Assembly (NCBI GenBank): GCA_017477205.1
Contig: JAFUXE010000069.1
Coordinates: 1 to 6,982, forward strand
Source of the DNA: Alloprevotella sp.
GTDB taxonomy: Bacteria; Bacteroidota; Bacteroidia; Bacteroidales; Bacteroidaceae
Reading direction: 5' to 3'
Length of the DNA: 6,982 nt
Shown here piece after piece: positions 1 to 5,977 of the stretch (the stretch's first letter is position 1; each line of letters starts with the position of its first letter). A program made the position numbers and the translations under genes. A model generated the notes under the pieces. It searched no databases and was not told where the DNA came from. It was given only the letters and a program-made list of their open reading frames with translations.

Positions 1-2351
1 TCGTAGGTTCTCATAAAATCCGTCACGCCGTGGTCCATCAGCACGTACGCTTCCTGGTCCAAATCATCTATCGTCAACGGCGGAGCACCCGAGTTTCGTT
101 CGACGTGCCGGGGAGACGGGATAGGCTCCGCTTGACTGAAACAGTCCTTGTCGTAGTTCACCGTCTCTATGTATCCCCCCTGGGAGTAAGTGTATGATTT
201 GGCGGGATACAGGGACACTCCACTCTCCACGCCCCCGGCCCAAACGATGCCTCGCCGTTCCTCGTAGAAAGCACGGCGGAAGGTTTCGTGGGAAAGCAAC
301 CAGTCGCTCACGTAGGGAGCAGAAAGTCCATGGTCAAGATATTTGTCCGTCTCGCGAAACATGTCAAAGTATATTTGCGAACGCTCCATGAGTCTCCTTC
401 GTGTACCCCGTCGTGTGGGATGGTGGTGAGCCGTCACCGTGGCGGCCTCCAACTCGTGTTCCTTGTTGCCCCTCCACGCTTTGCTGCCTGTCAGCCCAAT
501 TTCTTCCGTTTGACGGTATCCCTCCGCTTCTGCTCTCAGGTGTAGAGGGCTGGGAGTTGGAGGAGGTAGCGTCTGCTCGTACCAGCTGTACGAGCGGCAC
601 GGCGGTGAGAACTGTCGGTTGAGAGAAGCAATCTGATACAGGTTCTTTCCCTTGCGTTTCGTGATAAACGACGTGTCCCAAACCCCGTACACATCAGGGA
701 CGGAGAAGGCGAAGTATCCCTCTTCATCCGTAAGCGTGCGTCCGCGCTCCGTGACGGTCGTGTCTGCGTTTGTCATTATGACCGACAGTTCCACGCTCGC
801 CCTATTGCGGGCGTTACGCTTTTTTCTTGGGGCTGTCCAGAAGGAGCCTTTGTAATCCAGCTTCGGATTTATACGTCCGTCAATGTAGAGGCGGTCCTCG
901 ATGGGCTGTCGTTTTACGAATGGCGCTTTGCCCGACATTTGCAGCCAGTCGTACCTTGCCCATCCCTGCACGAGGCAGAGCAGGTCTGCAGCTTGGCGGT
1001 GCGCGTTGTCGTCCGCCTCAAGGTAGTACTCCGCATCGCGGACGTAGCCTTTCAAATCTGAAGTGAGCAGCAGGTATGTCGCTACGTTGTCATCGCAACC
1101 ATTTGTCGTTGCCGCCACGTCGCGCACGGAGACTGACACCGTCTGTTTCGGAAAACCTTCCAGCTGTACAAGCATACGTTTATGGGGCGTGATGAGGGTG
1201 TCGGCAACGCATACTTTTACGTTCGCTACGCCTTTGGAGGGATTCGCAGGTGTCGGAGGTACAAAAAAGTGGCGTTGTGCCCAGATGCGGCCGTCGCTGT
1301 CAAAGAGTGTCAGTTGGTGAATCCCAGCTGGCAACGAGAGACGGTTGATCCGGATGTTCCATGCTCTCGCCGTGGAAGCCCTTCCGCGCTCGAAGGCCAG
1401 CACCGTGCCATTATGCATAAGCGTTAGCCCGAGTTCCCGCTCCGACAAGTCGGGGGTGACGTTCACCTGTATGGAGACGTACTTGACGTCCAAGGCATTT
1501 ACCGCCAGAACACAACCCTGGTCCTGTGCTTCCGGAAGGCGGACGCGGCGGGACTGCCCGTCGTGCGTGAAGCAGAGGTACAGGGGAGCGTCACCTGGGG
1601 TACAGGTGAACGTTCCGCGCCCCTCGCGCAACGTACGTACGCTTGCCAGTACCTCTCCCTGTTCCGTCTGGAGCTCTCCTTCAATGTCGATATTCGCCGA
1701 GTCTGGCAGCGAGACCTCGAAAGCTACGAGACTGTTCAGTCCGCGTACCAGGTTGCCGCCTTCGGGATAAAAGTCCACGATGGGAGGCTTTTCTTTCTGC
1801 CATAGCCGTAGCTGCTTCCGTGAGAGACTGTCGGGCGTGTCGTTTCCCATACGGTATTTCATAAAATCCTGCTCTATGATTTGGTTCGTATAGTTACCCT
1901 CCTGCTCCGGCCTGTCAAAGACTGGCACTACGCGCGAGAAGATATTCTCAGCCGGCCAGTTCGTCATGTAGCGTGTATAGGCACGAATCTCGTAGAAGCC
2001 GTTGGCGCGTAGCTTTTCCAAAGATATGTCGCCGTGGCACTGCCCGTCCTCGATCTTCAGCTTCTGCGTCTCTATAATTTCACCGAAGGGATCCACGAGC
2101 TCCACGTAGAGCACGCCGCTCAGGTTCGTGAAGGCCATCGTGTCGGGGCGCACGACATAGGCCTTGTACCAGATGGTATCGCCGATGAAGTACCCCGTGT
2201 TGTCCAGGTGCAGGTAGGCCTTCTCCTGCGGGAACAGGCGGGCGAAGGTCTCCACGTTGCGCACGAAGCCCCGGAGCCTTTCCTGCGCCGTCTGGGCAGA
2301 AAGGCATGCGGCGCATAGTGCGAGGAGGGTGACAGCGTATATCCGTTTCAT
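1..2351 (-). CDS. MG2/carboxypeptidase-regulatory-like exported protein with plug-like region (3' end outside window)
   Basis: I translated this frame by hand from the ATG at 2351..2349. It stays open for 783 codons to the left edge, so the C-terminus is missing. Residues 1-20 form a signal peptide (MKR, hydrophobic stretch, likely cleavage after LSA). Residues 43-66 hold the MG2-like start EKAYLHLDNTGYFIGDTIWY. FYPEGG lies at 194-199. LLLTSDLKGYV (427-437) and DLLCLVQGWARYDW (456-469) match motifs I recall from large Bacteroidetes MG2 proteins. A carboxypeptidase-regulatory-like sandwich follows (about 485-553, TDEEGYFAF at 541-549). HELEAATVTA (632-641) resembles the segment that opens a TonB plug. 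Family members are usually somewhat longer, so perhaps around 100 residues are missing. It is likely periplasmic or at the outer membrane; substrate and partner are unknown. No Shine-Dalgarno is seen, as is usual in this phylum. It follows the propeller lipoprotein gene by 57 bp, probably in one transcript. Third-position base use changes near 2030. Confidence 0.88.
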   Translation of the reverse strand, partial: MKRIYAVTLLALCAACLSAQTAQERLRGFVRNVETFARLFPQEKAYLHLDNTGYFIGDTIWYKAYVVRPDTMAFTNLSGVLYVELVDPFGEIIETQKLKIEDGQCHGDISLEKLRANGFYEIRAYTRYMTNWPAENIFSRVVPVFDRPEQEGNYTNQIIEQDFMKYRMGNDTPDSLSRKQLRLWQKEKPPIVDFYPEGGNLVRGLNSLVAFEVSLPDSANIDIEGELQTEQGEVLASVRTLREGRGTFTCTPGDAPLYLCFTHDGQSRRVRLPEAQDQGCVLAVNALDVKYVSIQVNVTPDLSERELGLTLMHNGTVLAFERGRASTARAWNIRINRLSLPAGIHQLTLFDSDGRIWAQRHFFVPPTPANPSKGVANVKVCVADTLITPHKRMLVQLEGFPKQTVSVSVRDVAATTNGCDDNVATYLLLTSDLKGYVRDAEYYLEADDNAHRQAADLLCLVQGWARYDWLQMSGKAPFVKRQPIEDRLYIDGRINPKLDYKGSFWTAPRKKRNARNRASVELSVIMTNADTTVTERGRTLTDEEGYFAFSVPDVYGVWDTSFITKRKGKNLYQIASLNRQFSPPCRSYSWYEQTLPPPTPSPLHLRAEAEGYRQTEEIGLTGSKAWRGNKEHELEAATVTAHHHPTRRGTRRRLMERSQIYFDMFRETDKYLDHGLSAPYVSDWLLSHETFRRAFYEERRGIVWAGGVESGVSLYPAKSYTYSQGGYIETVNYDKDCFSQAEPIPSPRHVERNSGAPPLTIDDLDQEAYVLMDHGVTDFMRTY

Positions 2352-2408
2352 CGTTTGGGGGAGTTTTCCGTGTGTGTTTGTCCCGCGCGCTACGTGCGCA
2401 CCTTTTTT
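2352..2408 (-). other. Short operon junction between propeller and MG2 genes
   Basis: These 57 bp separate the TGA of the propeller gene from the ATG of the MG2 gene. I see no TAnnTTTG box reading toward the MG2 gene and no convincing terminator on that strand, so co-transcription is likely. The stretch just before the MG2 start is C-rich and A-rich (CTCCCCCAAACG) with no Shine-Dalgarno, so start choice rests on the signal peptide that follows. Confidence 0.55.
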
Positions 2409-3668
2409 TCAGAAGGCTTTGAGCTTCATTTTGACGAGGATGGGATTATCGTCCTCGTGGAGCGATTCCACCAATGCCCGGTCCTTCGGCGGAAACTGAA
2501 TCTTCTTCAGCTGCGGATGCTTCGCGTACTCCGCCAGCAGGCGGAACAGGTCCGCGGGGCGGAGAACGTGGTAGAAGTATTCCCCGTCGGAGAAGTTGAA
2601 GTGGTAGCAGCACATGTATTCAAACAGGTCGCCTCGCGGACGGGACACGTCACCGAAGAGGACGTGCCCGGACCGGCGGTCGTAGAGGAGGTTCGTGACG
2701 GGCTTTGCCTCCTGCATGATGGAAAACTGCATGTGGTGCTTCGTGAACGTGTAGTAGCCGTTGAAGTGCGGGGTTGTGCGGAAATAGGCATTCATCTTCT
2801 CGTCCGTGTCAATCTCGCCCTTCCACACCCATGAGGCCTTGTCAGGGAAGGCGAGGCAGTAGCGTGCGCGGCATGCGTCCTTGCCCACCTCCCAGATGGT
2901 GTCGGAGCGGATGTCGTGGTAGAAGACTTCGCCCGCGACGGCGTTCAGGGGCCTGCCGGACATCCAGTGGAACGCGTCGCGCAGGGATTCAGGATAGGGG
3001 AAGCCTGCCAGGGTGGGGACGAGTGCGCCCTGTGCTTCGGGCGTGGAGATGACGAGCTGGTGGCGGTCAACGGGTGCCAGGCGGCTGTTGTTCCCGAAGT
3101 AGGTGTATTGCGCCAGCTTGTCGCCAATGTATGCTATTTGGTAGAAGTAGTAGTAGAGCGGCATGCTTTTGACGAAACGCCCTTCGTAGTCGTAAACGAG
3201 GAGTGCGGCGCCGCGCGTATCTAAAAGCGTGATGGTCCGCGCTTTTGTGTCCAGGGCTATGTCCTCTACGTCTTGGTATTCGCCTGCGCCATAGCCGTAG
3301 GCCCCGATGCGTCCCAGGTACTTTCCGTCCTCGGAGAAGCGATAGACGGCATGGTTCTTTTTGTCCAGAATGAACATCTGGGCGGCATCGCACACGAGCT
3401 TGTCAACCCTGTCGATGTGGCAATCAGACCAAGTCTCCAGCCTTACGTAACGGATCGTGTCTATGAGGTTGTATAGGTCGTAAGGTTGTGGCTTCTCAGG
3501 CACGATGATTGTCTTCACGCCGGAGGTTATGAGGGGGAGGTCGGGGAGGTTTTCCTTCAGGCTGAGGACGTCGGCATATTGGCTGTTCAGGGGCGTGGCG
3601 ATTATCTCGCTCGCGTCCTTGCACGAGGAAAGCGCGAGCGCGGCGAGGGCGAATGCAGGGAGTTTCAT
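2409..3668 (-). CDS. 6-bladed beta-propeller lipoprotein
   Basis: This 419-aa protein starts with a short lipoprotein signal, a hydrophobic run ending LALSSC with the lipid-accepting Cys at 16. The mature end reads CKDASE. A lysine and acidic residues just after the Cys resemble the surface-export signal described for Bacteroidetes lipoproteins, so outer-membrane surface display is plausible. Blade-type repeats begin near residue 70. The hallmark GAYGYGAGEYQDVEDIALD lies at 122-140 and is followed by a DTRGAALLVYDYEG strand pair. The C-terminal HEDDNPILVKMKLK (404-417) matches the end of the Bacteroidales 6-bladed beta-propeller group (DUF5128/DUF4934-like, from memory). Length fits that group. 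No catalytic residues are evident; such proteins usually act as binding scaffolds and their ligand is unknown. It is the first gene after a good minus-strand promoter and precedes the MG2 gene by 57 bp. The leader is A/T-rich with no Shine-Dalgarno. Confidence 0.88.
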   Translation of the reverse strand: MKLPAFALAALALSSCKDASEIIATPLNSQYADVLSLKENLPDLPLITSGVKTIIVPEKPQPYDLYNLIDTIRYVRLETWSDCHIDRVDKLVCDAAQMFILDKKNHAVYRFSEDGKYLGRIGAYGYGAGEYQDVEDIALDTKARTITLLDTRGAALLVYDYEGRFVKSMPLYYYFYQIAYIGDKLAQYTYFGNNSRLAPVDRHQLVISTPEAQGALVPTLAGFPYPESLRDAFHWMSGRPLNAVAGEVFYHDIRSDTIWEVGKDACRARYCLAFPDKASWVWKGEIDTDEKMNAYFRTTPHFNGYYTFTKHHMQFSIMQEAKPVTNLLYDRRSGHVLFGDVSRPRGDLFEYMCCYHFNFSDGEYFYHVLRPADLFRLLAEYAKHPQLKKIQFPPKDRALVESLHEDDNPILVKMKLKAF

Positions 3669-3717
3669 GGCTTTTCGATTTTTATTTGATTTTTATATAT
3701 CAGGTCTCTTGCGACGG

Positions 3718-3748
3718 CAAAGGTATGCAAAATGCCGTCCCCCTGCAA
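3718..3748 (-). promoter_or_regulatory. Promoter of the propeller-MG2 operon
   Basis: On the minus strand a -7 box TACCTTTG occupies 3725..3718. A TTG at 3748..3746 lies 20 nt upstream, which matches the Bacteroidetes sigma-ABfr promoter layout (TTTG or TTG, about 19-21 nt, TAnnTTTG). Transcription would start near 3711, giving a leader of roughly 43 nt, A/T-rich, before the ATG at 3668. It contains a repeated GATTTTTAT on the plus strand (3677..3685 and 3688..3696). Confidence 0.7.
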
Positions 3749-3756
3749 GCTAAACG

Positions 3757-3774
3757 CTTTCCACCTTTTTCCAC
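3757..3774 (-). repeat. Inverted-repeat arm / candidate operator for the propeller operon
   Basis: The plus strand reads CTTTCCACCTTTTTCCAC, the exact reverse complement of 3886..3903. Read toward the propeller gene it is GTGGAAA-AAG-GTGGAAA-G, two GTGGAAA copies with a 10-bp start-to-start step. It ends 31 bp before the -7 box and 8 bp before the -33 TTG, a typical activator position. The bound protein is not known. Confidence 0.65.
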
Positions 3775-3833
3775 TTTTGCGAAAAAATGCCTCGTCGGCA
3801 GGGTGACATTGTGTGTCGGAAGGTGGATGCAGA

Positions 3834-3851
3834 GAAAGGTGCAACCCTTTC
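3834..3851. repeat. Small inverted repeat GAAAGG/CCTTTC
   Basis: GAAAGG at 3834..3839 pairs with CCTTTC at 3846..3851 across a 6-nt spacer. It lies between the two 18-bp arms. Its AAAGGTG and a nearby AAGGTGGA at 3820..3827 resemble part of the arm sequence and may be weaker copies of the same site. Confidence 0.35.
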
Positions 3852-3854
3852 ACT

Positions 3855-3867
3855 GCAAGCAGCTTGC
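3855..3867. repeat. 13-bp palindrome GCAAGC-A-GCTTGC
   Basis: GCAAGC at 3855..3860 and GCTTGC at 3862..3867 form a perfect palindrome around one A. It lies about midway in the divergent region, between the arms. The 8-mer CTGCAAGC here also occurs at 3743..3750 in the -33 region of the minus-strand promoter. Its size suits a dimeric DNA-binding protein, but it could be chance. Confidence 0.4.
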
Positions 3868-3885
3868 CGCATCGTCTGGGGTGCC

Positions 3886-3903
3886 GTGGAAAAAGGTGGA
3901 AAG
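3886..3903 (+). repeat. Inverted-repeat arm / candidate operator for the regulator gene
   Basis: GTGGAAAAAGGTGGAAAG is the exact reverse complement of 3757..3774, with 111 bp between the arms. It points toward the TPR-HTH gene, just as the other copy points toward the propeller gene. It ends 32 bp before the -7 box at 3936. It contains two GTGGAAA copies with a 10-bp step. Confidence 0.65.
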
Positions 3904-3911
3904 GCATCCCT

Positions 3912-3926
3912 GCGGGCTATGTCCGC
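3912..3926. repeat. Imperfect palindrome in the -33 zone of the regulator promoter
   Basis: GCGGGC-TAT-GTCCGC can form a 6-bp stem with one G-T pair and a 3-nt loop. It sits where the -33 element of the plus-strand promoter should be. It could be a repressor site for autoregulation, or chance in GC-rich DNA. Confidence 0.3.
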
Positions 3927-3935
3927 GGAAAAGCA

Positions 3936-3943
3936 TAACTTTG
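3936..3943 (+). promoter_or_regulatory. -7 box of the TPR-HTH regulator gene
   Basis: TAACTTTG fits the Bacteroidetes TAnnTTTG -7 consensus and is followed by GCA. No good TTG is present at the expected -33 position (around 3911..3916, CG-rich), which suggests a weak or activator-dependent promoter. Transcription would start near 3950, leaving a leader of about 35 nt before the ATG at 3985. Confidence 0.55.
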
Positions 3944-3958
3944 CAGCCGGAAACACGA

Positions 3959-3971
3959 GGGCGGTACGCCC
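3959..3971 (+). repeat. Leader hairpin GGGCG-GTA-CGCCC
   Basis: A perfect 5-bp GC stem with a 3-nt loop falls in the predicted 5' leader of the regulator mRNA, 13 nt before its ATG. It may influence translation start. It has no T-tract and is not a terminator. Confidence 0.35.
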
Positions 3972-3984
3972 GCACACACAAAAC

Positions 3985-5667
3985 ATGAACAGCACGAAGA
4001 ACATATTGCCCCTGCTGCTGCTCCTCCTCGGCCTCGTCCTGGGGCTGAGTCCCTCCTGCTCCAGACAGGCGGGGACGGCGCGCGAGCTGGAGGAGATACG
4101 GACCGTGGGTGAGAAGGATCCTGTGGCGGCCGCCAAAATGCTGGACTCCCTTTCATCCGCCGACGCAGAGGCGGACGAGGAGGTCGTCATGCGCCGCGAG
4201 CTGCTACAGCTCCGGCTGCAAGGGAAAGGCATATGCGTGCAGACGTCCGACGTGGCAGCAAGGCAGGTTTACGACTATTTCATGGCCAAGGGAAGCCGGG
4301 GCGAGCGGCTGGAGGCGTGCCTCTGCCTGGCAGGCGTGTATCGCGACCTGCATGACAGCCCCAAGGCGATACGCTACTACAACGAGGTCCTGGACATGGC
4401 CTCGGCAGGCACTGGGAGCGGGGCGGACAGCCTGGCCCTGACGGAAGCGTGCATGGAACTCAGCGCGCTCTACGGCTTGCAGTACAACTACAAATTGGCC
4501 CTGGAGACAGCCGAGAGGGGGCTGGAGACGGCACGGCGGCAGGGACGCGTCACGCCGCGGCTTCTGGCGGCCGTGGCTGCGGCGGCACGCGGGATGAACG
4601 ATGCCTACACGGTGCTGCGCCACCAGCGGGAGGCTCTGGACATGATTCAGCGCGACGGCACCCTCGACACCGATGCCGACGTCGTGGCGGACATCCTGGC
4701 GGACGCCTCCGAGTACAGTTTCACCGAGGAGGCCGAAAGATGCAGGACGCTTCTGGAAAGCATCAGTCCAAAGCGACGTCCGCGCGGCTACATGCGCGCC
4801 TTGGCAACCTACTACAGGTGCCACGCCAAGGCGGACTCCGCCATCAGCTGCTACCAACGCATATACGCCACCTCCAGAAGCGCGGAAGAGAGATGCGAGG
4901 CCAGCCGCCATCTGGCCCTGCTCTACGAGCGGAAGGGGGACGGCGCACAGTCGCAGAAATATGCCCTCGCCTTCATACATGCCGAAAGGGACTACAGGAA
5001 AACCTTGCAGCATGAGCAGGCTGTCAGCGCGTACAACGAGTTCGTCTATAACAGGAACGCGGCAGCGGAGGAAAGGGCGTACCGTGCAGCGGCGGAGGCG
5101 CAGCGCAGCAAAATGGAGTGGATAGCGGCCTTCGCCTTCCTCCTCGTGCTGTCCCTGCTGCTCATCCTGACGCAGCGGTACCGGAACCTGCGGCGCAGGA
5201 ACGCGGCGCTGGAGCGCATGCGAGAAATGGAAGGGGAGATACGCCACGGGCAGGACGTGGAGCGCCAGCTGCAAGCGAAGGAAAAGCTTCTCGCGGAGAA
5301 GCTGGATCAGAACGAGCGCCTTTTCCGTTATGCCTTCACGGAGAACCTGCAGGCAAGCGCGGGCGACGTCCTCAGGCAGTTCCGCATGGCGTCCGGCGGG
5401 AGGCACCACCTTTCCAGCGAGGAATGGAAGCAGATGTTCGCGGCGGTCGATACGCTCTATCCCGGCTTCAGGGCCGCCGTCGTCAGCAAGGTCGGCAAGC
5501 CCACGGAGGACAAGCTGCGCATCGCCTACCTGCTGAAGGCCGGCATGGGGAAGCCGCAGATTGCCAGCCTCACCGGCTACCCCACGACGACGGTATGGCG
5601 GAAGGTGCGGCAGCTGACGGAAGTGCTGAAGGAGGAGCTTTGGCGGCTGGACGACCTCGCCACGTAG
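3985..5667 (+). CDS. Membrane-anchored TPR-like protein with C-terminal HTH (putative one-component regulator)
   Basis: This 560-aa protein is started at the ATG at 3985 because a signal sequence follows at once: MNSTKN, a leucine-rich core, then LSPSC with Cys25, a non-canonical lipobox. Residues 30-370 are largely alpha-helical with TPR-like pairs, for example AxxCLxxAGVYRDLHDSPKAIRYYNEVLD at 110-138 and helices at 154-184 and 306-336. One membrane helix spans about 377-396 and is followed by basic RYRNLRRRN, so the C-terminal part should be cytoplasmic. A coiled coil covers about 400-445. The last 110 residues form a helical domain with an HTH-like stretch (PTEDKLRIAYLLKAG, then KPQIASLTGYPTTTVWRKVRQL, 506-544). 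Similar TPR-TM-HTH proteins are common in Bacteroidales as putative regulators. It probably senses something in the periplasm and binds DNA in the cytoplasm. It is divergent from the propeller-MG2 operon, a plausible target. Confidence 0.85.
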   Translation: MNSTKNILPLLLLLLGLVLGLSPSCSRQAGTARELEEIRTVGEKDPVAAAKMLDSLSSADAEADEEVVMRRELLQLRLQGKGICVQTSDVAARQVYDYFMAKGSRGERLEACLCLAGVYRDLHDSPKAIRYYNEVLDMASAGTGSGADSLALTEACMELSALYGLQYNYKLALETAERGLETARRQGRVTPRLLAAVAAAARGMNDAYTVLRHQREALDMIQRDGTLDTDADVVADILADASEYSFTEEAERCRTLLESISPKRRPRGYMRALATYYRCHAKADSAISCYQRIYATSRSAEERCEASRHLALLYERKGDGAQSQKYALAFIHAERDYRKTLQHEQAVSAYNEFVYNRNAAAEERAYRAAAEAQRSKMEWIAAFAFLLVLSLLLILTQRYRNLRRRNAALERMREMEGEIRHGQDVERQLQAKEKLLAEKLDQNERLFRYAFTENLQASAGDVLRQFRMASGGRHHLSSEEWKQMFAAVDTLYPGFRAAVVSKVGKPTEDKLRIAYLLKAGMGKPQIASLTGYPTTTVWRKVRQLTEVLKEELWRLDDLAT

Positions 5668-5712
5668 GTTCTTAGGTTTATAGGTTCTTAGGTTTATTGG
5701 TTTATAGGTTTT
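5665..5712 (+). repeat. Six tandem copies of an 8-bp unit overlapping the stop codon
   Basis: Two exact copies of TAGGTTCTTAGGTTTA (5665..5680, 5681..5696) are followed by a degenerate third (5697..5712). This resolves into six 8-bp units of the form TAGGTTYW, the fifth starting TTGG. The TAG stop of the regulator gene is the first three bases of the array. Such AGGTT-type runs resemble repeats I have seen between genes in Bacteroidales genomes, but I cannot name a family. Confidence 0.8.
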
Positions 5713-5822
5713 TGAAATCTTTTTTCTTCTAACCACTACAGACACAGCTTGGGGAACCACAGACTATACGGACTTCTGTTCCTCTTGCCGAAAAAGGGAG
5801 AAAAGGCCGGAGGTTTCAGGAG

Positions 5823-5885
5823 AAGGCATCTTACCGGAAGATAAAGGCACTTCGCCAGATCATGAAGGCATCTCGCCAGCGTCGA
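5823..5885. repeat. Three imperfect copies of a 21-bp unit
   Basis: AAGGCA occurs at 5823, 5844 and 5865, exactly 21 bp apart. Copies two and three also share TCGCCAG (5852..5858, 5873..5879), and copy one has TACCGGA in that place. The copies are imperfect, suggesting an old duplication. In one minus-strand frame each unit would encode seven residues of the type LA(R/K)CL, but nothing else marks that frame as a gene. Confidence 0.65.
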
Positions 5886-5895
5886 TTCGGGAACC

Positions 5896-5936
5896 AAAAC
5901 GAGGGGCAGGGCTGTCCGGAAAGACGCCCTGCCCCT
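5896..5936 (-). terminator. Rho-independent terminator of the alkaline phosphatase gene
   Basis: AGGGGCAGGGC at 5902..5912 pairs perfectly with GCCCTGCCCCT at 5926..5936, and GTC/GAC inside the 13-nt loop can extend the stem. On the minus strand the hairpin is followed by CGTTTTGG (T-tract 5899..5896). It begins 41 nt after the phosphatase stop codon. On the plus strand no T-tract follows, so it serves the minus strand. Confidence 0.75.
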
Positions 5937-5977
5937 GCCTGTCGTACAGAACCCCGCGAGGGTTGTCCCCCGGGGAG

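Larger units (their letters stand above)
3669..3984. other. Divergent intergenic regulatory region
   Basis: This 316-bp gap lies between two genes transcribed away from each other. It holds a TAnnTTTG-type -7 box facing each gene, a perfect 18-bp inverted repeat whose arms sit 31 and 32 bp upstream of those boxes, and several small palindromes between and beside the arms. I see no convincing small gene. The open frame that enters it from the plus-strand gene is a non-coding extension of that gene's reading frame. Confidence 0.75.
5668..5977. other. Gap between convergent genes
   Basis: These 310 bp lie between the ends of the regulator gene and the alkaline phosphatase gene. They hold an 8-bp tandem array, a T-rich run (about 5708..5730), a three-copy 21-bp repeat and the phosphatase terminator hairpin. 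I see no convincing gene and no clear hairpin terminator for the plus-strand regulator gene; the T-rich run has no obvious stem. Confidence 0.7.

Noticed and set aside
364..681. A minus-strand open frame of 105 codons within the MG2 gene region
   Set aside because: It is out of frame with the MG2 reading frame, which is continuous through this stretch with family-like sequence on both sides.
2384..2409. GC-rich hairpin followed by TTTTTTT on the plus strand, resembling a terminator
   Set aside because: The stem is only about 4-5 bp and no plus-strand gene lies upstream to be terminated. On the minus strand the run precedes the stem, which is the wrong order.
2355..2834. A plus-strand open frame of 159 codons opposite the propeller gene
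   Set aside because: It is antisense to a well supported lipoprotein gene and has no promoter or domain of its own.
3675..3700. Repeated GATTTTTAT in the leader of the propeller gene
   Set aside because: It is a short A/T-rich repeat in a leader where A/T richness is normal for this phylum. I see no reason to assign it a function.
3787..3984. Extending the TPR-HTH gene to an upstream in-frame ATG at 3787
   Set aside because: The extra 66 residues would run through the promoter and the operator arm and would bury the signal peptide that starts at 3985.
4204..5760. A 518-codon open frame on the minus strand opposite the TPR-HTH gene
   Set aside because: It is an antisense shadow of a GC-rich gene. 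Its protein has no recognisable domain, whereas the plus frame has a signal, membrane helix, coiled coil and HTH in a sensible order.
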